DNA of 64,000 bases from an uncultured Lachnospiraceae bacterium (GCA_946491665.1 CAMLYL010000001.1:48267-112266), one strand, 5' to 3'; numbered from the stretch's first letter, positions 26,231 through 34,772 are shown. A program made the numbers and translations. The notes: generated by a model not told the origin, from the sequence alone.

Positions 26231-26566
26231 CTATTTTACAAATTTCTGGATCGCTTCTCCAAACTCTTTAATACTCTCCATATTTCCATCTTCCACCGCA
26301 TCTACAATACAGTGATTCAGATGATCCATCAGGAGAACCTTCCCTGCATTATTTATAGCTGACCGCACAGCCGCCAGCTGAATCAGAATATCTGAACAAT
26401 TTTCTCCCCGGTCCACCATCCGCCTGACCGATTCCAGGTGCCCAATGGCTTTTGCCAGCCGGTTAGAAACAGCCTTCGCATTGGGATGTACATGATTATG
26501 TCCCTCACCGTGAGAATGACTGTGGGTATGTTGTACTCCCTCTTTTCCTGCTTTTTCATTTTCCAT
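26231..26566 (-). CDS. CsoR/FrmR family transcriptional repressor with a His-rich N-terminus
   Basis: 111 residues from ATG at 26566 (AAGGAG eleven bases before). The DUF156 fold is clear: RLAKAIGHLESVRRMVDRGE, then NCSDILIQLAAVRSAINNAG and MDHLNHCIVDAV. The sensing Cys-His-Cys set (NCS, H-x3-C) of copper-type CsoR proteins is present. The N-terminus adds HTHSHSHGEGHNHVH, a metal-binding stretch more like nickel or zinc proteins. Family members repress by binding GC-rich palindromes and let go on binding Cu(I), Ni(II) or aldehydes. It is upstream of, and likely regulates, the MATE gene. Confidence 0.9.
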   Translation of the reverse strand: MENEKAGKEGVQHTHSHSHGEGHNHVHPNAKAVSNRLAKAIGHLESVRRMVDRGENCSDILIQLAAVRSAINNAGKVLLMDHLNHCIVDAVEDGNMESIKEFGEAIQKFVK

Positions 26567-26693
26567 CGTACTTACCACTCCTTATCCGGCGCCGCCGGAA
26601 TTAGAATACGCCTTATTTTACCGGGTTTTCCTTTGAAATACAATACCAATTTTCTTCTTCACCAACCGCTTTCCGGGCCAGTATTTACCGGAC

Positions 26694-27527
26694 TTAGGCG
26701 CAGCCGCTGTCCACTGCGAACCCATGATCCATGGGACCGCTCCCTTTCCCCAGATCCAGCATGGCCCGCAGCGCATCTGACAAATAATTTTTTGCCTGCC
26801 GGACAGCCTCCTCCAGACCGTATCCTTTGGCAAGACCGGCGGCAATCGCGCTGGATAAAGTACATCCGGTTCCATGCGTATTCGGATTTTCAATCCGCTG
26901 TCCTTCGATCCATATTCCGCTTCCGTTCCGGTACAGCAGATCATTCGCGTCAGCGATACTGTGTCCGCCCTTCAGCAGGACTGACGTTTTATAATTCCGG
27001 CTGATCAGTTCTGCGGCTGCAGCCATATCCTCCGCAGTGGAGATTTTCTTCCCGGACAGCACCTCTGCCTCCGGAATATTGGGAGTCACAAGAGCAGCCA
27101 GAGGAAACAGCTCTTCCTTCATCACTCCGACCGCCTCCTCATCCAGCAGCCGGGAGCCGCTGGTAGAGATCATCACAGGATCCACCACAATATTTTTCGC
27201 ACGGTATTCTTTCAGTTTCGCCGCAGTTACCCGAACCAGCTCTGCCGAAGACAGCATCCCTGTTTTCACAGCATCCGGAAAAATATCATCAAATACACAG
27301 TCCAACTCCTGGGCCAGAAATTCCGGTGTCACATTCAAAACTGCCGCCACACACTGCGTATTCTGGGCCGTCAGCGCAGTCACAGCGCTCATCGCATACA
27401 CTCCGTTTGCCATCATGGTTTTGATGTCCGCCTGTATTCCGGCGCCGCCGCTGGAGTCGCTTCCCGCAATCGTCAGCGCCGTTTTCCGTTTCCGGAAGTC
27501 CGTTTCCTTACCGGTACCATTTCTCAT
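26694..27527 (-). CDS. thiD: Hydroxymethylpyrimidine/phosphomethylpyrimidine kinase
   Basis: 277 residues; ribokinase fold. TALTIAGSDSSGGAGIQADI, the N-terminal signature, and NPNTHGTGCTLSSAIAAGLA, the anion hole with the catalytic Asp/Gly region, are visible, as are DPVMISTSGSRLL and VLLKGGHS. It phosphorylates HMP twice to HMP-PP for ThiE. The start follows the HAD gene stop directly, with AGGAG before it. It is the last gene of the thiM-thiE-HAD-thiD operon, a salvage set without thiC or thiG. Confidence 0.96.
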   Translation of the reverse strand: MRNGTGKETDFRKRKTALTIAGSDSSGGAGIQADIKTMMANGVYAMSAVTALTAQNTQCVAAVLNVTPEFLAQELDCVFDDIFPDAVKTGMLSSAELVRVTAAKLKEYRAKNIVVDPVMISTSGSRLLDEEAVGVMKEELFPLAALVTPNIPEAEVLSGKKISTAEDMAAAAELISRNYKTSVLLKGGHSIADANDLLYRNGSGIWIEGQRIENPNTHGTGCTLSSAIAAGLAKGYGLEEAVRQAKNYLSDALRAMLDLGKGSGPMDHGFAVDSGCA

Positions 27528-28211
27528 CTATTTTTTCTCCTGTTCTTTCATCAATATTTTCAGCAGTTCTTTGAGACCTGGGCCATAAATATCTGCGCGC
27601 TCTCTTATCAGAGGCTGCTCCGGCAGGCAGTGACGCTCATACACTCCCGCTGTCATAAATCCCGCCTTTCGGGCTGTTGTCAGGGCATACAGCGCATCCT
27701 CAAATACCAGAGTTTCTTCCGGCTTCGTTCCAAGACATTCTGCAGCTTTCTCATAAATCAGAGGACTGCGCTTTCCCTCTCCCACCTGACTGCAGGTAAA
27801 AATTTTCCGGAAAAAGGAACGAATCCCCAGACGTTCAAATGCTCCTGTAATCAGCGGTTCATCTGTAGCTGTTGCCACTGCAGCAGGTATATTCTGCTGC
27901 CGGAGCCATCTGAGAAGCTCCATGGCGCCCTCTCGCAGAGGCGCTTCCTTCCAGTAGTATTCCTTCAGCATTTCATCAATTTCTTTTATAATCTGACGGG
28001 GGGCTTTTTCTAAATGGTAGCGTTCCGACAGATAAACCGCCCCTTCATCCATGGACATGGAAAATATATATTCGTCCAGTCCTTCTTCCGGCACCAGACC
28101 AAGGGAACGGATATATTTTGAACTGACTGTCATCCAGACCTCCACAGAATCCAGCAGCGTACCGTCGACATCAAAAATCACACCTTTTACTGCTTTCCCC
28201 GCCGCTTTCAT
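27528..28211 (-). CDS. HAD-family phosphatase in the thiamine operon
   Basis: 227 residues of the beta-phosphoglucomutase-like HAD class. Motif I is GVIFDVDGTLLDSVE, followed by a helical cap. Motif II is VATATDEP, the conserved Lys is in GKRSPLIYEKAAE, and motif IV is LVFEDALYALTTARKAGF. Its ATG overlaps the thiE stop by four bases and thiD follows immediately, so it is firmly in the thiamine operon. A likely role is dephosphorylating thiamine phosphate or an intermediate. This is inferred from context, since many Clostridia carry a HAD gene here and no thiL is present nearby. Confidence 0.85.
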   Translation of the reverse strand: MKAAGKAVKGVIFDVDGTLLDSVEVWMTVSSKYIRSLGLVPEEGLDEYIFSMSMDEGAVYLSERYHLEKAPRQIIKEIDEMLKEYYWKEAPLREGAMELLRWLRQQNIPAAVATATDEPLITGAFERLGIRSFFRKIFTCSQVGEGKRSPLIYEKAAECLGTKPEETLVFEDALYALTTARKAGFMTAGVYERHCLPEQPLIRERADIYGPGLKELLKILMKEQEKK

Positions 28212-28849
28212 ATTTCTGTCATCTCCAGCATTTTTTTCTTCAGTTCTCCAGCCGCCGCTTCTGTATCCTCCCGAGCAAAAATGGCGCTGACCACCGCGAT
28301 CCCGGCGATTCCGCTGCCTTTCAATTCTCCGAAATTTTCACCTGTAATTCCCCCGATCGCAACTACCGGAATCGAAACAGCACGGCAGATATCCCGCAGT
28401 GTCTCAAAACTTACATCTCCGGCATCCAGCTTCGTTCCTGTGGGAAACACGGCTCCCACGCCCAGATAATCCGCGCCTCTCTGTTCAGCCAGCAGCGCCT
28501 GCTCTACCGTTCGGGCGGACACTCCGATAATCTTGTCCGGCCCCAGCTTCTCTCTTACTTTTCCCGCCTCCATATCACTCTGTCCCACATGAACGCCGTC
28601 CGCATTCATTTCCAGAGCAATCTCCACGTTGTCATTAATAATAAAGGGTACCTGATACTTTCTGCACAGCCCGCGTATTTCCACTGCCTCCCGCAGAAAA
28701 TGCTCCTGATCCAGTTCCTTCTCACGAAGCTGCAGAAATGTCACGCCGCCCTTCAAAGCTCCTTCTACCTGGCTGTACAGTGACTTTCCGTTCAGCCAGC
28801 TTCGATCCGTTACTCCATATAAAAGCAGATCCTCTCTCCTGCAATTCAC
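28208..28849 (-). CDS. thiE: Thiamine-phosphate synthase
   Basis: 213 residues; GTG start at 28849 with GAGGT upstream. ThiE joins HMP-PP and the thiazole phosphate to thiamine phosphate. TIM-barrel signatures are GVTFLQLREKELD, FIINDNVEIALEMNADGVHV, IIGVSARTVEQA, YLGVGAVFPTGTK and VAIGGITGENF. It sits between thiM (180 bases upstream) and the HAD gene. The residues binding pyrophosphate (QLRxK, ND, SxGT-like loop) are kept. Confidence 0.95.
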   Translation of the reverse strand: MNCRREDLLLYGVTDRSWLNGKSLYSQVEGALKGGVTFLQLREKELDQEHFLREAVEIRGLCRKYQVPFIINDNVEIALEMNADGVHVGQSDMEAGKVREKLGPDKIIGVSARTVEQALLAEQRGADYLGVGAVFPTGTKLDAGDVSFETLRDICRAVSIPVVAIGGITGENFGELKGSGIAGIAVVSAIFAREDTEAAAGELKKKMLEMTEI

Positions 28850-28865
28850 CTTACCTTACCTCACT

Positions 28866-28940
28866 TTCCGGGCATGTTTCTGCCCATTCAGGTATCCTCT
28901 GGAGGATTACCTCTCTTTCCGGGCTGTTTTCTGCCCATCA
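28866..28940. repeat. Small intergenic palindromic repeats (two tandem copies)
   Basis: TTTCCGGGCATGTTTCTGCC (28865-) and TTTCCGGGCTGTTTTCTGCC (28918-) are near-identical, each forming a GGGC/GCCC hairpin. Related copies lie at about 20682-20693 before the DUF3793 gene and, more loosely, at 46009-46040 before aspS, where the flanking GGTATCCTCTG is also shared. They lie in intergenic regions. No known family was recognised. Confidence 0.5.
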
Positions 28941-28947
28941 GCCGTTA

Positions 28948-29044
28948 TTATTCAAGACCCGCTCACGGGTCTTGGCGCGGGATTCGGGTCAGCGTCAGCT
29001 GACATCTTCCTTACTGAATCCCTGCGCATCACCGCGGAGCGTAT
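28948..29044 (-). mobile_element. Right end of the IS605-like element fused to the 3' end of thiM
   Basis: About 95 bases match 3085-3180 with only a few differences: plus-strand TATTCAAGACCCGCTCACGG, then GTCTTGGCGCGGGATTCGGG, AGCTGACATCTTCCTTAC and GAATCCCTGCGCATC. The minus strand ends in the same AAGACCCG/CGGGTCTT hairpin plus GAATA. The match runs into the last codons of thiM (Ala-Pro-Arg-stop), so the end of that gene appears to be built from element sequence. The left hairpin is missing here. Confidence 0.7.
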
Positions 29045-29865
29045 ATCTCGATCTTCGCTCCCCGGTCCAGCGCCGTTCCTTTCATATGATAAACGGCATC
29101 AATGATCCGGTTCCGGTATGTGGCATTACCGTCCCCGGGCTCCATCCGGTCCCAGCCAATCTCTCCGGCCAGTCCCATCACAGCCACCGCCGCTGCAGCG
29201 GCTTCTGTCTTATGCTCCGGATTTGCCGCCAGAAAAGCTGTCATCAGCCCGGAAAGCTGACAGCCGGTTCCGGTAATTTTTCCCATTTCCGGACGGCCGT
29301 TTCGAATGCAGTAGCATGTCTGACCGTCAGCCACCAGATCAATGGCTCCGGTCACAACAAGAACACAATGCAGTCTCTCTGCCTGATCTCTCATAAAATC
29401 CACTGCTTCTCTCAGACCTTCCTCAGTCACTGCATCCGTCAGACTGGCATCTACGCCCCGGCTGGCGCCTGCTTGATTCACGGTCAGCGTACGTATCTCC
29501 GAGATATTTCCACGGATCACATCAGGTCCAATCTCTTCCAGCAGCCTCTGCGCTGTCTCCGTACGATAACTGCTGGCTCCGGCTCCCACAGGATCCAAAA
29601 GCACCGGGTGACCGAGGCGGACGGCAGTTCTGCCCGCCAGCAGCATGGAAGGTACCGTATGGCTGTTCAGTGTTCCTATATTAATATTCAGTCCCGCGCA
29701 AATGGAAGTAATATCTTCCACCTCATTCGGATCATCCGCCATAATAGGGCTTGCCCCACAGGCCAGAAGAATATTCGCCACATCATTCACGGTCACATAA
29801 TTTGTAATATTATGTATCAGAGGAGCCGCTTCCCTCACCCTGTCCAAATATTTTCCAAACATCAT
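29029..29865 (-). CDS. thiM: Hydroxyethylthiazole kinase
   Basis: 278 residues; two adjacent ATG codons, of which the second (29862) is spaced better from AAAGGG. ThiM phosphorylates the thiazole alcohol for ThiE. Signatures are LIHNITNYVTVNDVANILLA, GASPIMADDPNEVEDI, LLDPVGAGASSYRTE and the catalytic ITGTGCQLSGLMTAF. It is the first gene of the thiamine salvage operon. No TPP riboswitch was found upstream. The last codons overlap a repeated mobile-element end, so the C-terminal tail (APR) is probably not ancestral. Confidence 0.95.
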   Translation of the reverse strand: MMFGKYLDRVREAAPLIHNITNYVTVNDVANILLACGASPIMADDPNEVEDITSICAGLNINIGTLNSHTVPSMLLAGRTAVRLGHPVLLDPVGAGASSYRTETAQRLLEEIGPDVIRGNISEIRTLTVNQAGASRGVDASLTDAVTEEGLREAVDFMRDQAERLHCVLVVTGAIDLVADGQTCYCIRNGRPEMGKITGTGCQLSGLMTAFLAANPEHKTEAAAAAVAVMGLAGEIGWDRMEPGDGNATYRNRIIDAVYHMKGTALDRGAKIEIYAPR

Positions 29866-29978
29866 TTTCCCTTTCTAATACTTTCAACGATTTTCTGAAA
29901 AAATCAGGGGAAAGCTCCATCCTGAAAATCAGAAAATTCTTCATCACTTCTCAACTCTTTTCATCCCCCTGTATCATC

Positions 29979-30006
29979 ATTATAGCTTACCGCGGGATAT
30001 TTGCAA
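29979..30006 (-). promoter_or_regulatory. Promoter of the thiamine salvage operon
   Basis: Minus strand TTGCAA (30006-30001), 16 bases, TATAAT (29984-29979). The leader of about 110 bases lacks the CTGAGA and ACCTGAT motifs of a THI-box, so thiamine control through a TPP riboswitch is not apparent. Confidence 0.65.
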
Positions 30007-30121
30007 CAAAAGTAAATATTTCTCTTTTTTTTAAATTAAGGCTACCGAAAAAAGCAAATTTTCTATATAATGATTGTAGTGTACAAGAGGTAACTTCAAT
30101 ATAACTAAGGAGAATATGATT

Positions 30122-33100
30122 ATGCCAAAAAGAACTGACATTAACAAGGTACTTATCATCGGCTCCGGTCCGATCATCATCGGCCAGGCCTGCGAGTTTG
30201 ACTATTCCGGCACCCAGGCCTGCAAAGCGCTGCGGAAACTGGGCTATGAGATCGTACTGGTGAATTCCAATCCGGCCACCATTATGACAGATCCGGAAAT
30301 TGCTGACGTCACCTATATTGAACCGCTGAATGTAGACCGCCTGGAACAGATTATTGCAAAGGAGCGCCCTGACGCCCTCCTTCCCAACCTGGGCGGGCAG
30401 TCCGGACTGAATCTCTGCGCAGAGCTTGCCAACGCAGGCGTTCTGGATAAATACGGCGTACAGGTGATCGGTGTACAGGTGGACGCCATCGAGCGGGGCG
30501 AGGACCGTATCGAATTTAAAAAATCTATGGATGCCATCGGCATTGAAATGGCCCGCAGCGAGGTTGCTTACAGTGTAGAGGAAGCCCTCGGCATTGCAGA
30601 CAGGCTGGGATATCCGGTGGTGCTTCGTCCTGCCTATACGATGGGCGGCGCCGGAGGCGGACTTGTTTATAATAAAGAAGAACTGAAAACGGTCTGCGCC
30701 CGCGGACTTCAGGCCAGTCTGGTAGGCCAGGTACTGGTAGAAGAATCTATTCTCGGCTGGGAAGAGCTGGAACTGGAAATTGTCCGTGACGCAGAGGGCA
30801 ATATGATCACCGTGTGCTTTATTGAGAATATCGATCCCCTGGGAACTCATACAGGTGATTCCTTCTGTTCCGCTCCTATGCTGACCATCTCTGAAGAGCT
30901 GCAGAAACGGCTGCAGGAACAGGCTTACCGCATTGTCGAGTCCGTACAGGTAATCGGAGGAACCAATGTACAGTTTGCTCACGATCCGGTATCCGACCGC
31001 ATTGTGGTCATCGAGATCAATCCCCGTACCTCCCGTTCCTCCGCACTGGCTTCCAAGGCAACCGGCTTCCCGATCGCGCTGGTTTCCGCCATGCTGGCAG
31101 CGGGTCTGACTCTGAAAGATATTGAGTGCGGAAAATACGGCACTCTGGACAAATATGTTCCCGACGGCGACTATGTGGTAATCAAATTTGCCCGCTGGGC
31201 CTTCGAGAAGTTTAAAGGTGTAGAGGACAAGCTGGGAACCCAGATGCGCGCAGTCGGCGAGGTCATGAGTATCGGAAAGACATACAAAGAAGCTTTCCAG
31301 AAAGCCATCCGCAGCCTGGAAACCGGACGCTATGGTCTGGGCCACGCCAAAGATTATGATTCCAGATCAAAGGAAGAGCTGCTCCGTATGCTGGCAAACC
31401 CGTCCAGCGACCGTCACTTTATTATGTACGAAGCGCTTCGGAAGGGCGCCACAATCGATGAGATTTATAATCTTACAAAAGTAAAAACATATTTTATTGA
31501 ACAGATGAAGGAACTGGTGGAAGAGGAAGAGTCTCTGATGAAGTCCAAAGGATCCCTTCCTTCTGATAAAGCTCTGATTTCCGCAAAGAAAAACGGCTTC
31601 TCTGATAAATACTTAAGCCAGATTCTGGAAATTCCGGAAGCTGATATCCGGAACCGCCGTCTGGCTCTGGGTGTGGAAGAAGCCTGGGAGGGCGTTCATG
31701 TCAGCGGGACACAGGACAGCGCTTATTATTACTCCACCTACAATGCTCCGGACAAAAATCCGGTAACCACAGACCGTCCCAAGATTATGATTCTGGGCGG
31801 AGGCCCCAACCGGATCGGACAGGGCATCGAGTTTGACTACTGCTGCGTTCATGCGGCCCTGGCATTGAAAAAGCTCGGTTTTGAAACAATTATTGTCAAC
31901 TGCAACCCGGAGACAGTATCTACCGATTACGATACTTCCGACAAGCTTTATTTTGAGCCTCTGACCCTGGAAGATGTTCTGAGTATTTATCACAAAGAGA
32001 AACCGCTGGGCGTCATCGCTCAGTTCGGCGGGCAGACGCCGCTGAATCTGGCTTCTCAGTTAGAGGAAAATGGCGTGAAGATTCTCGGCACACCGCCCTC
32101 GGTTATCGACATGGCAGAAGACCGGGATCTGTTCCGCGCCATGATGGAAAAACTGGATATCCCCATGCCGGAATCCGGTATGGCGACCACTGTAGACGAA
32201 GCGCTCGCTATCGCAAAAGAGATCGGATATCCGGTAATGGTTCGTCCCTCCTATGTTCTGGGCGGCCGCGGTATGGAAGTAGTTTATGATGATGAGAGCA
32301 TGAGAGGTTACATGGCAGCTGCTGTAGGAGTAACTCCTGACCGTCCGATCCTCATCGACCGCTTCCTGAACCATGCCATGGAATGTGAGGCAGACGCCAT
32401 CAGCGACGGCACTCACGCTTATGTTCCCGCTGTTATGGAGCATATTGAGCTGGCCGGCGTTCATTCGGGAGATTCTGCCTGCATTATTCCTTCCGTACAC
32501 ATCTCAGAGGAGCATGTGGCAACCATTAAAGAATACACACGCAGAATTGCCGAAGAGATGCATGTCAGAGGTCTGATGAATATGCAGTACGCCATCGAAA
32601 ACGGAAAGGTATATGTACTGGAGGCCAATCCCAGAGCATCCCGTACTGTCCCTCTGGTTTCCAAGGTCTGCAATATCCGGATGGTTCCCCTGGCTACAGA
32701 TATTATCACCTCCGATATTACAGGACGTCCTTCTCCGGTACCGGAACTGAAGGATCAGGAAATTCCCTACTACGGAGTCAAGGAAGCTGTATTCCCCTTC
32801 AATATGTTCCCGGAAGTAGATCCGCTGCTGGGACCGGAAATGCGCTCCACCGGAGAAGTGCTGGGACTTTCTACCTATTACGGCGAAGCCTTTTACAAAG
32901 CACAGGAGGCGACTCAGACCAGGCTTCCTCTGAAAGGTACCGTGCTGATCTCCGTAAACCGTAAGGATAAGCCGGAGGTTGTGGAAATCGCATCCCTCTT
33001 TGCAGAATGCGGCTTTAAGATCCTGGCTACCGGAAGTACTTACGATGTGATTACAGCTGCGGGAATCCAGGCAGAAAAGGTGAAAAAGCTTTATGAAGGC

Positions 33101-33349
33101 CGGCCGAATATCCTGGATCTCATCACCAACGGCGATATTGATCTGATCATCAACTCACCTTCCGGAAAGGAAAGTGTCAATGACGACAGTTACCTGCGGA
33201 AGGCAGCTATTAAGGCAAAGGTTCCCTACATGACTACTATGGCCGCTGCGCGGGCTACTGCCAAGGGGATCCACTATGTACAGCAAAACGGAAACGGGGA
33301 GGTAAAATCTCTCCAGGAGATCCATAAAGCGATCCGGGTAAAAGAATAA
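30122..33349 (+). CDS. carB: Carbamoyl phosphate synthase large subunit
   Basis: 1075 residues from ATG at 30122, nine bases after AAGGAG. The two homologous halves each contain a pre-ATP-grasp and ATP-grasp domain: IGSGPIIIGQACEFDYSGTQ starts the first and ILGGGPNRIGQGIEFDYCCV the second. Also visible are RPAYTMGGAGGG and RPSYVLGGRGMEVVY. The C-terminal MGS-like regulatory domain (about 935-1075; VLISVNRKDKPEV, INSPSGKESVNDDSYLRKAA) is present. The enzyme makes carbamoyl phosphate for pyrimidines and arginine. carA is not adjacent, so carB stands alone here, divergent from thiM. Confidence 0.97.
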   Translation: MPKRTDINKVLIIGSGPIIIGQACEFDYSGTQACKALRKLGYEIVLVNSNPATIMTDPEIADVTYIEPLNVDRLEQIIAKERPDALLPNLGGQSGLNLCAELANAGVLDKYGVQVIGVQVDAIERGEDRIEFKKSMDAIGIEMARSEVAYSVEEALGIADRLGYPVVLRPAYTMGGAGGGLVYNKEELKTVCARGLQASLVGQVLVEESILGWEELELEIVRDAEGNMITVCFIENIDPLGTHTGDSFCSAPMLTISEELQKRLQEQAYRIVESVQVIGGTNVQFAHDPVSDRIVVIEINPRTSRSSALASKATGFPIALVSAMLAAGLTLKDIECGKYGTLDKYVPDGDYVVIKFARWAFEKFKGVEDKLGTQMRAVGEVMSIGKTYKEAFQKAIRSLETGRYGLGHAKDYDSRSKEELLRMLANPSSDRHFIMYEALRKGATIDEIYNLTKVKTYFIEQMKELVEEEESLMKSKGSLPSDKALISAKKNGFSDKYLSQILEIPEADIRNRRLALGVEEAWEGVHVSGTQDSAYYYSTYNAPDKNPVTTDRPKIMILGGGPNRIGQGIEFDYCCVHAALALKKLGFETIIVNCNPETVSTDYDTSDKLYFEPLTLEDVLSIYHKEKPLGVIAQFGGQTPLNLASQLEENGVKILGTPPSVIDMAEDRDLFRAMMEKLDIPMPESGMATTVDEALAIAKEIGYPVMVRPSYVLGGRGMEVVYDDESMRGYMAAAVGVTPDRPILIDRFLNHAMECEADAISDGTHAYVPAVMEHIELAGVHSGDSACIIPSVHISEEHVATIKEYTRRIAEEMHVRGLMNMQYAIENGKVYVLEANPRASRTVPLVSKVCNIRMVPLATDIITSDITGRPSPVPELKDQEIPYYGVKEAVFPFNMFPEVDPLLGPEMRSTGEVLGLSTYYGEAFYKAQEATQTRLPLKGTVLISVNRKDKPEVVEIASLFAECGFKILATGSTYDVITAAGIQAEKVKKLYEGRPNILDLITNGDIDLIINSPSGKESVNDDSYLRKAAIKAKVPYMTTMAAARATAKGIHYVQQNGNGEVKSLQEIHKAIRVKE

Positions 33350-33367
33350 TTATACAAAGACCAATCG

Positions 33368-33394
33368 GATAAGGAGAGACTCTTCTCCTATCCG
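33368..33394 (+). terminator. Hairpin after carB
   Basis: GGATAAGGAGA GACTC TTCTCCTATCC forms an 11-bp stem with one mismatch, 19 bases after the carB stop. No T-run follows, so termination strength is doubtful. Confidence 0.4.
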
Positions 33395-33496
33395 CCGCGA
33401 TAACCGCACAGCCAGCTCACTGCAAAGCTGTCTGCTGCCCGTCAAATGTCTGCTCCTGCAGACACGGCACAATTGACAGATTTACCGCGCAAATAC

Positions 33497-33530
33497 ATTA
33501 CGGACGGCAGAATACTCTGCCGTCCGTAAT
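33497..33530. repeat. Perfect hairpin at the end of the decayed ATPase gene
   Basis: ATTACGGACGGCAGA and TCTGCCGTCCGTAAT are exact complements around ATAC. It overlaps the last codons of the pseudogene at 33498. Probably an old terminator without a clear T-run. Confidence 0.6.
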
Positions 33531-33960
33531 CTCCAGAGAAGGGCTCATTACCATCAGGTCTGATCTGCCGTTCCCCGATTCACGGTTGGATTTCACAAGA
33601 TAATCCTCACTCTGGCTTAAAATGCCAGCCAGAAAACCATGATAAAAGTTTTCCGCACTGTCGTAAAAACTGATCGTACTCACAAGCTGTTCTCCAAGGA
33701 TATCTCTCATCTTCTCAGCATCGCCTTCCTCCATAGCCCGGTAAAAATACTCTCCTTTGATATGCTCAGGCAGCCTGTGATCACTGCGAAATTCAGACAG
33801 CTGTTGGTTTTCAATGCCGATTCGAAAAGTGAACGGATCAAACTCACCATCTTATCATAAAATCCGGAAAAATAAGCGTTCTCCAGGGGCACATCATACT
33901 CATCAATCAGAATCACTACCGGTTTGCCCAGCACAGTATACAGGCATTCACTTAAAAATT
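33498..33960 (-). pseudogene. Decayed AAA-ATPase-like/DUF1703 (PD-(D/E)XK) gene
   Basis: Two fragments in different frames. The upstream one reads GKPVVILIDEYDVPLENAYF, then [20 protein letters not shown], the Walker B region of the predicted AAA-ATPase family common in gut anaerobes. The downstream one reads [20 protein letters not shown], then [15 protein letters not shown] and [15 protein letters not shown], the C-terminal nuclease-like DUF1703 part. The middle of the roughly 550-codon gene is deleted and the frame shifts near 33720; the Walker A start is missing. Such genes are often mobile and multicopy. It marks the left edge of the accessory island. Confidence 0.8.
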
Positions 33961-34045
33961 TCAGGGAACCGGATATTTCCCCATATGATCTGTATATTCA
34001 TGCCCGGCTTCCCGCATCTGAAACCAGATGAAACCGGTCCAGAGA

Positions 34046-34112
34046 CTCCCTGTTCCAGTCTGGATATGCTGCGCGTTGATACCCCGGACTTCATCTCCAT
34101 GTTTTCGAAAAT
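34046..34112 (-). pseudogene. Fragment of an XRE-type HTH gene
   Basis: Minus strand encodes KSGVSTRSISRLEQG, the recognition-helix part of the HipB-like regulator at 39080-39409. Over 45 bases (34046-34090 against 39268-39312) only two differ. The rest of the gene is absent and the fragment joins ATPase remnant sequence, so this is recombination debris. Confidence 0.7.
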
Positions 34113-34206
34113 CATCGACTTAGATACCGTAATAAAAAAGCTGTCAGTCTGTAGAATCAGGCGCAATAAAAAAAGTAAATTCGGCTTATTCCGGAATATC
34201 AGCTTT

Positions 34207-34650
34207 TCACTTATTCTCTGCAGCATTTTCGTCAGAAAATATTCTTTCTAAATAATCCATCTCTTCCTGTGTGGACTGTCCGTGAAAACTGTAGGAGAAG
34301 GGTGCAATTGGAAGGTTTAACTCTTTCATGCGGTCTAATGACCAGTCAAAGATCAGATCATAGATCGGGACAAGCTTCTCTCCGAGTTCTGTAAAAACAT
34401 AATCTACTCTGGGCGGCACAACAGAATATACTTTCCGCTGAATAATGCCGTCATCTTCTAATTCGCGAAGCTGCTGCTGGAGAACTTTTGCAGACACTCC
34501 TAATATGCGCATGGATTCATTAAAACGAATATATCCTTTATGAGAAATACCTCTTATCAGATACGGCTTCCATTTTCCACCCATTACCTTCGCAAAAAAA
34601 TCATATGGTCTGATACCTGCATCCGCCTGCACGATATTTTCTTTTTTCAT
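34207..34650 (-). CDS. HxlR-family transcriptional regulator
   Basis: 147 residues from ATG at 34650 (weak GGGGG upstream). The winged helix is typical of HxlR/MarR-like regulators: MGGKWKPYLIRGISHKGYIR, FNESMRILGVSAKVLQQQLR, ELEDDGIIQRKVYSVVPPRV and DYVFTELGEKLVPI. No N-terminal Cys of the redox-sensing type is seen in the usual place. It is divergent from the MFS-hydrolase operon, with palindromes in between, so it likely controls that operon in response to the hydrolase substrate or an electrophile. Confidence 0.9.
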   Translation of the reverse strand: MKKENIVQADAGIRPYDFFAKVMGGKWKPYLIRGISHKGYIRFNESMRILGVSAKVLQQQLRELEDDGIIQRKVYSVVPPRVDYVFTELGEKLVPIYDLIFDWSLDRMKELNLPIAPFSYSFHGQSTQEEMDYLERIFSDENAAENK

Positions 34651-34700
34651 GATAAAACCCCCGGACACTTACCTGAAAGTAATCACATAACTTTAAAAAC

Positions 34701-34772
34701 AGGTATGCACGTTGCAGTAAATACCTCACTTTAAAGTGCATAATTGTGTAATATCACCTATAAAGATATGAT
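34701..34772 (+). promoter_or_regulatory. Promoter and candidate HxlR operators of the MFS-hydrolase operon
   Basis: TTGTGT (34744-34749), 17 bases, TATGAT (34767-34772). Upstream are the perfect palindrome CACTTTAAAGTG (34727-34738) and the inverted repeat AGGTAT...ATACCT (34701-34726). Their placement between the divergent regulator and operon fits HxlR binding. Confidence 0.6.

Noticed and set aside
29866..29978. Possible TPP riboswitch upstream of thiM
   Set aside because: The CTGAGA and ACCTGAT core motifs are absent on the minus strand; only a promoter and weak hairpins were found.
29987..31345. Open frame of about 450 codons on the minus strand
   Set aside because: It lies entirely opposite carB, whose protein is clearly conserved; the antisense translation matches no family and has no ribosome-binding site.
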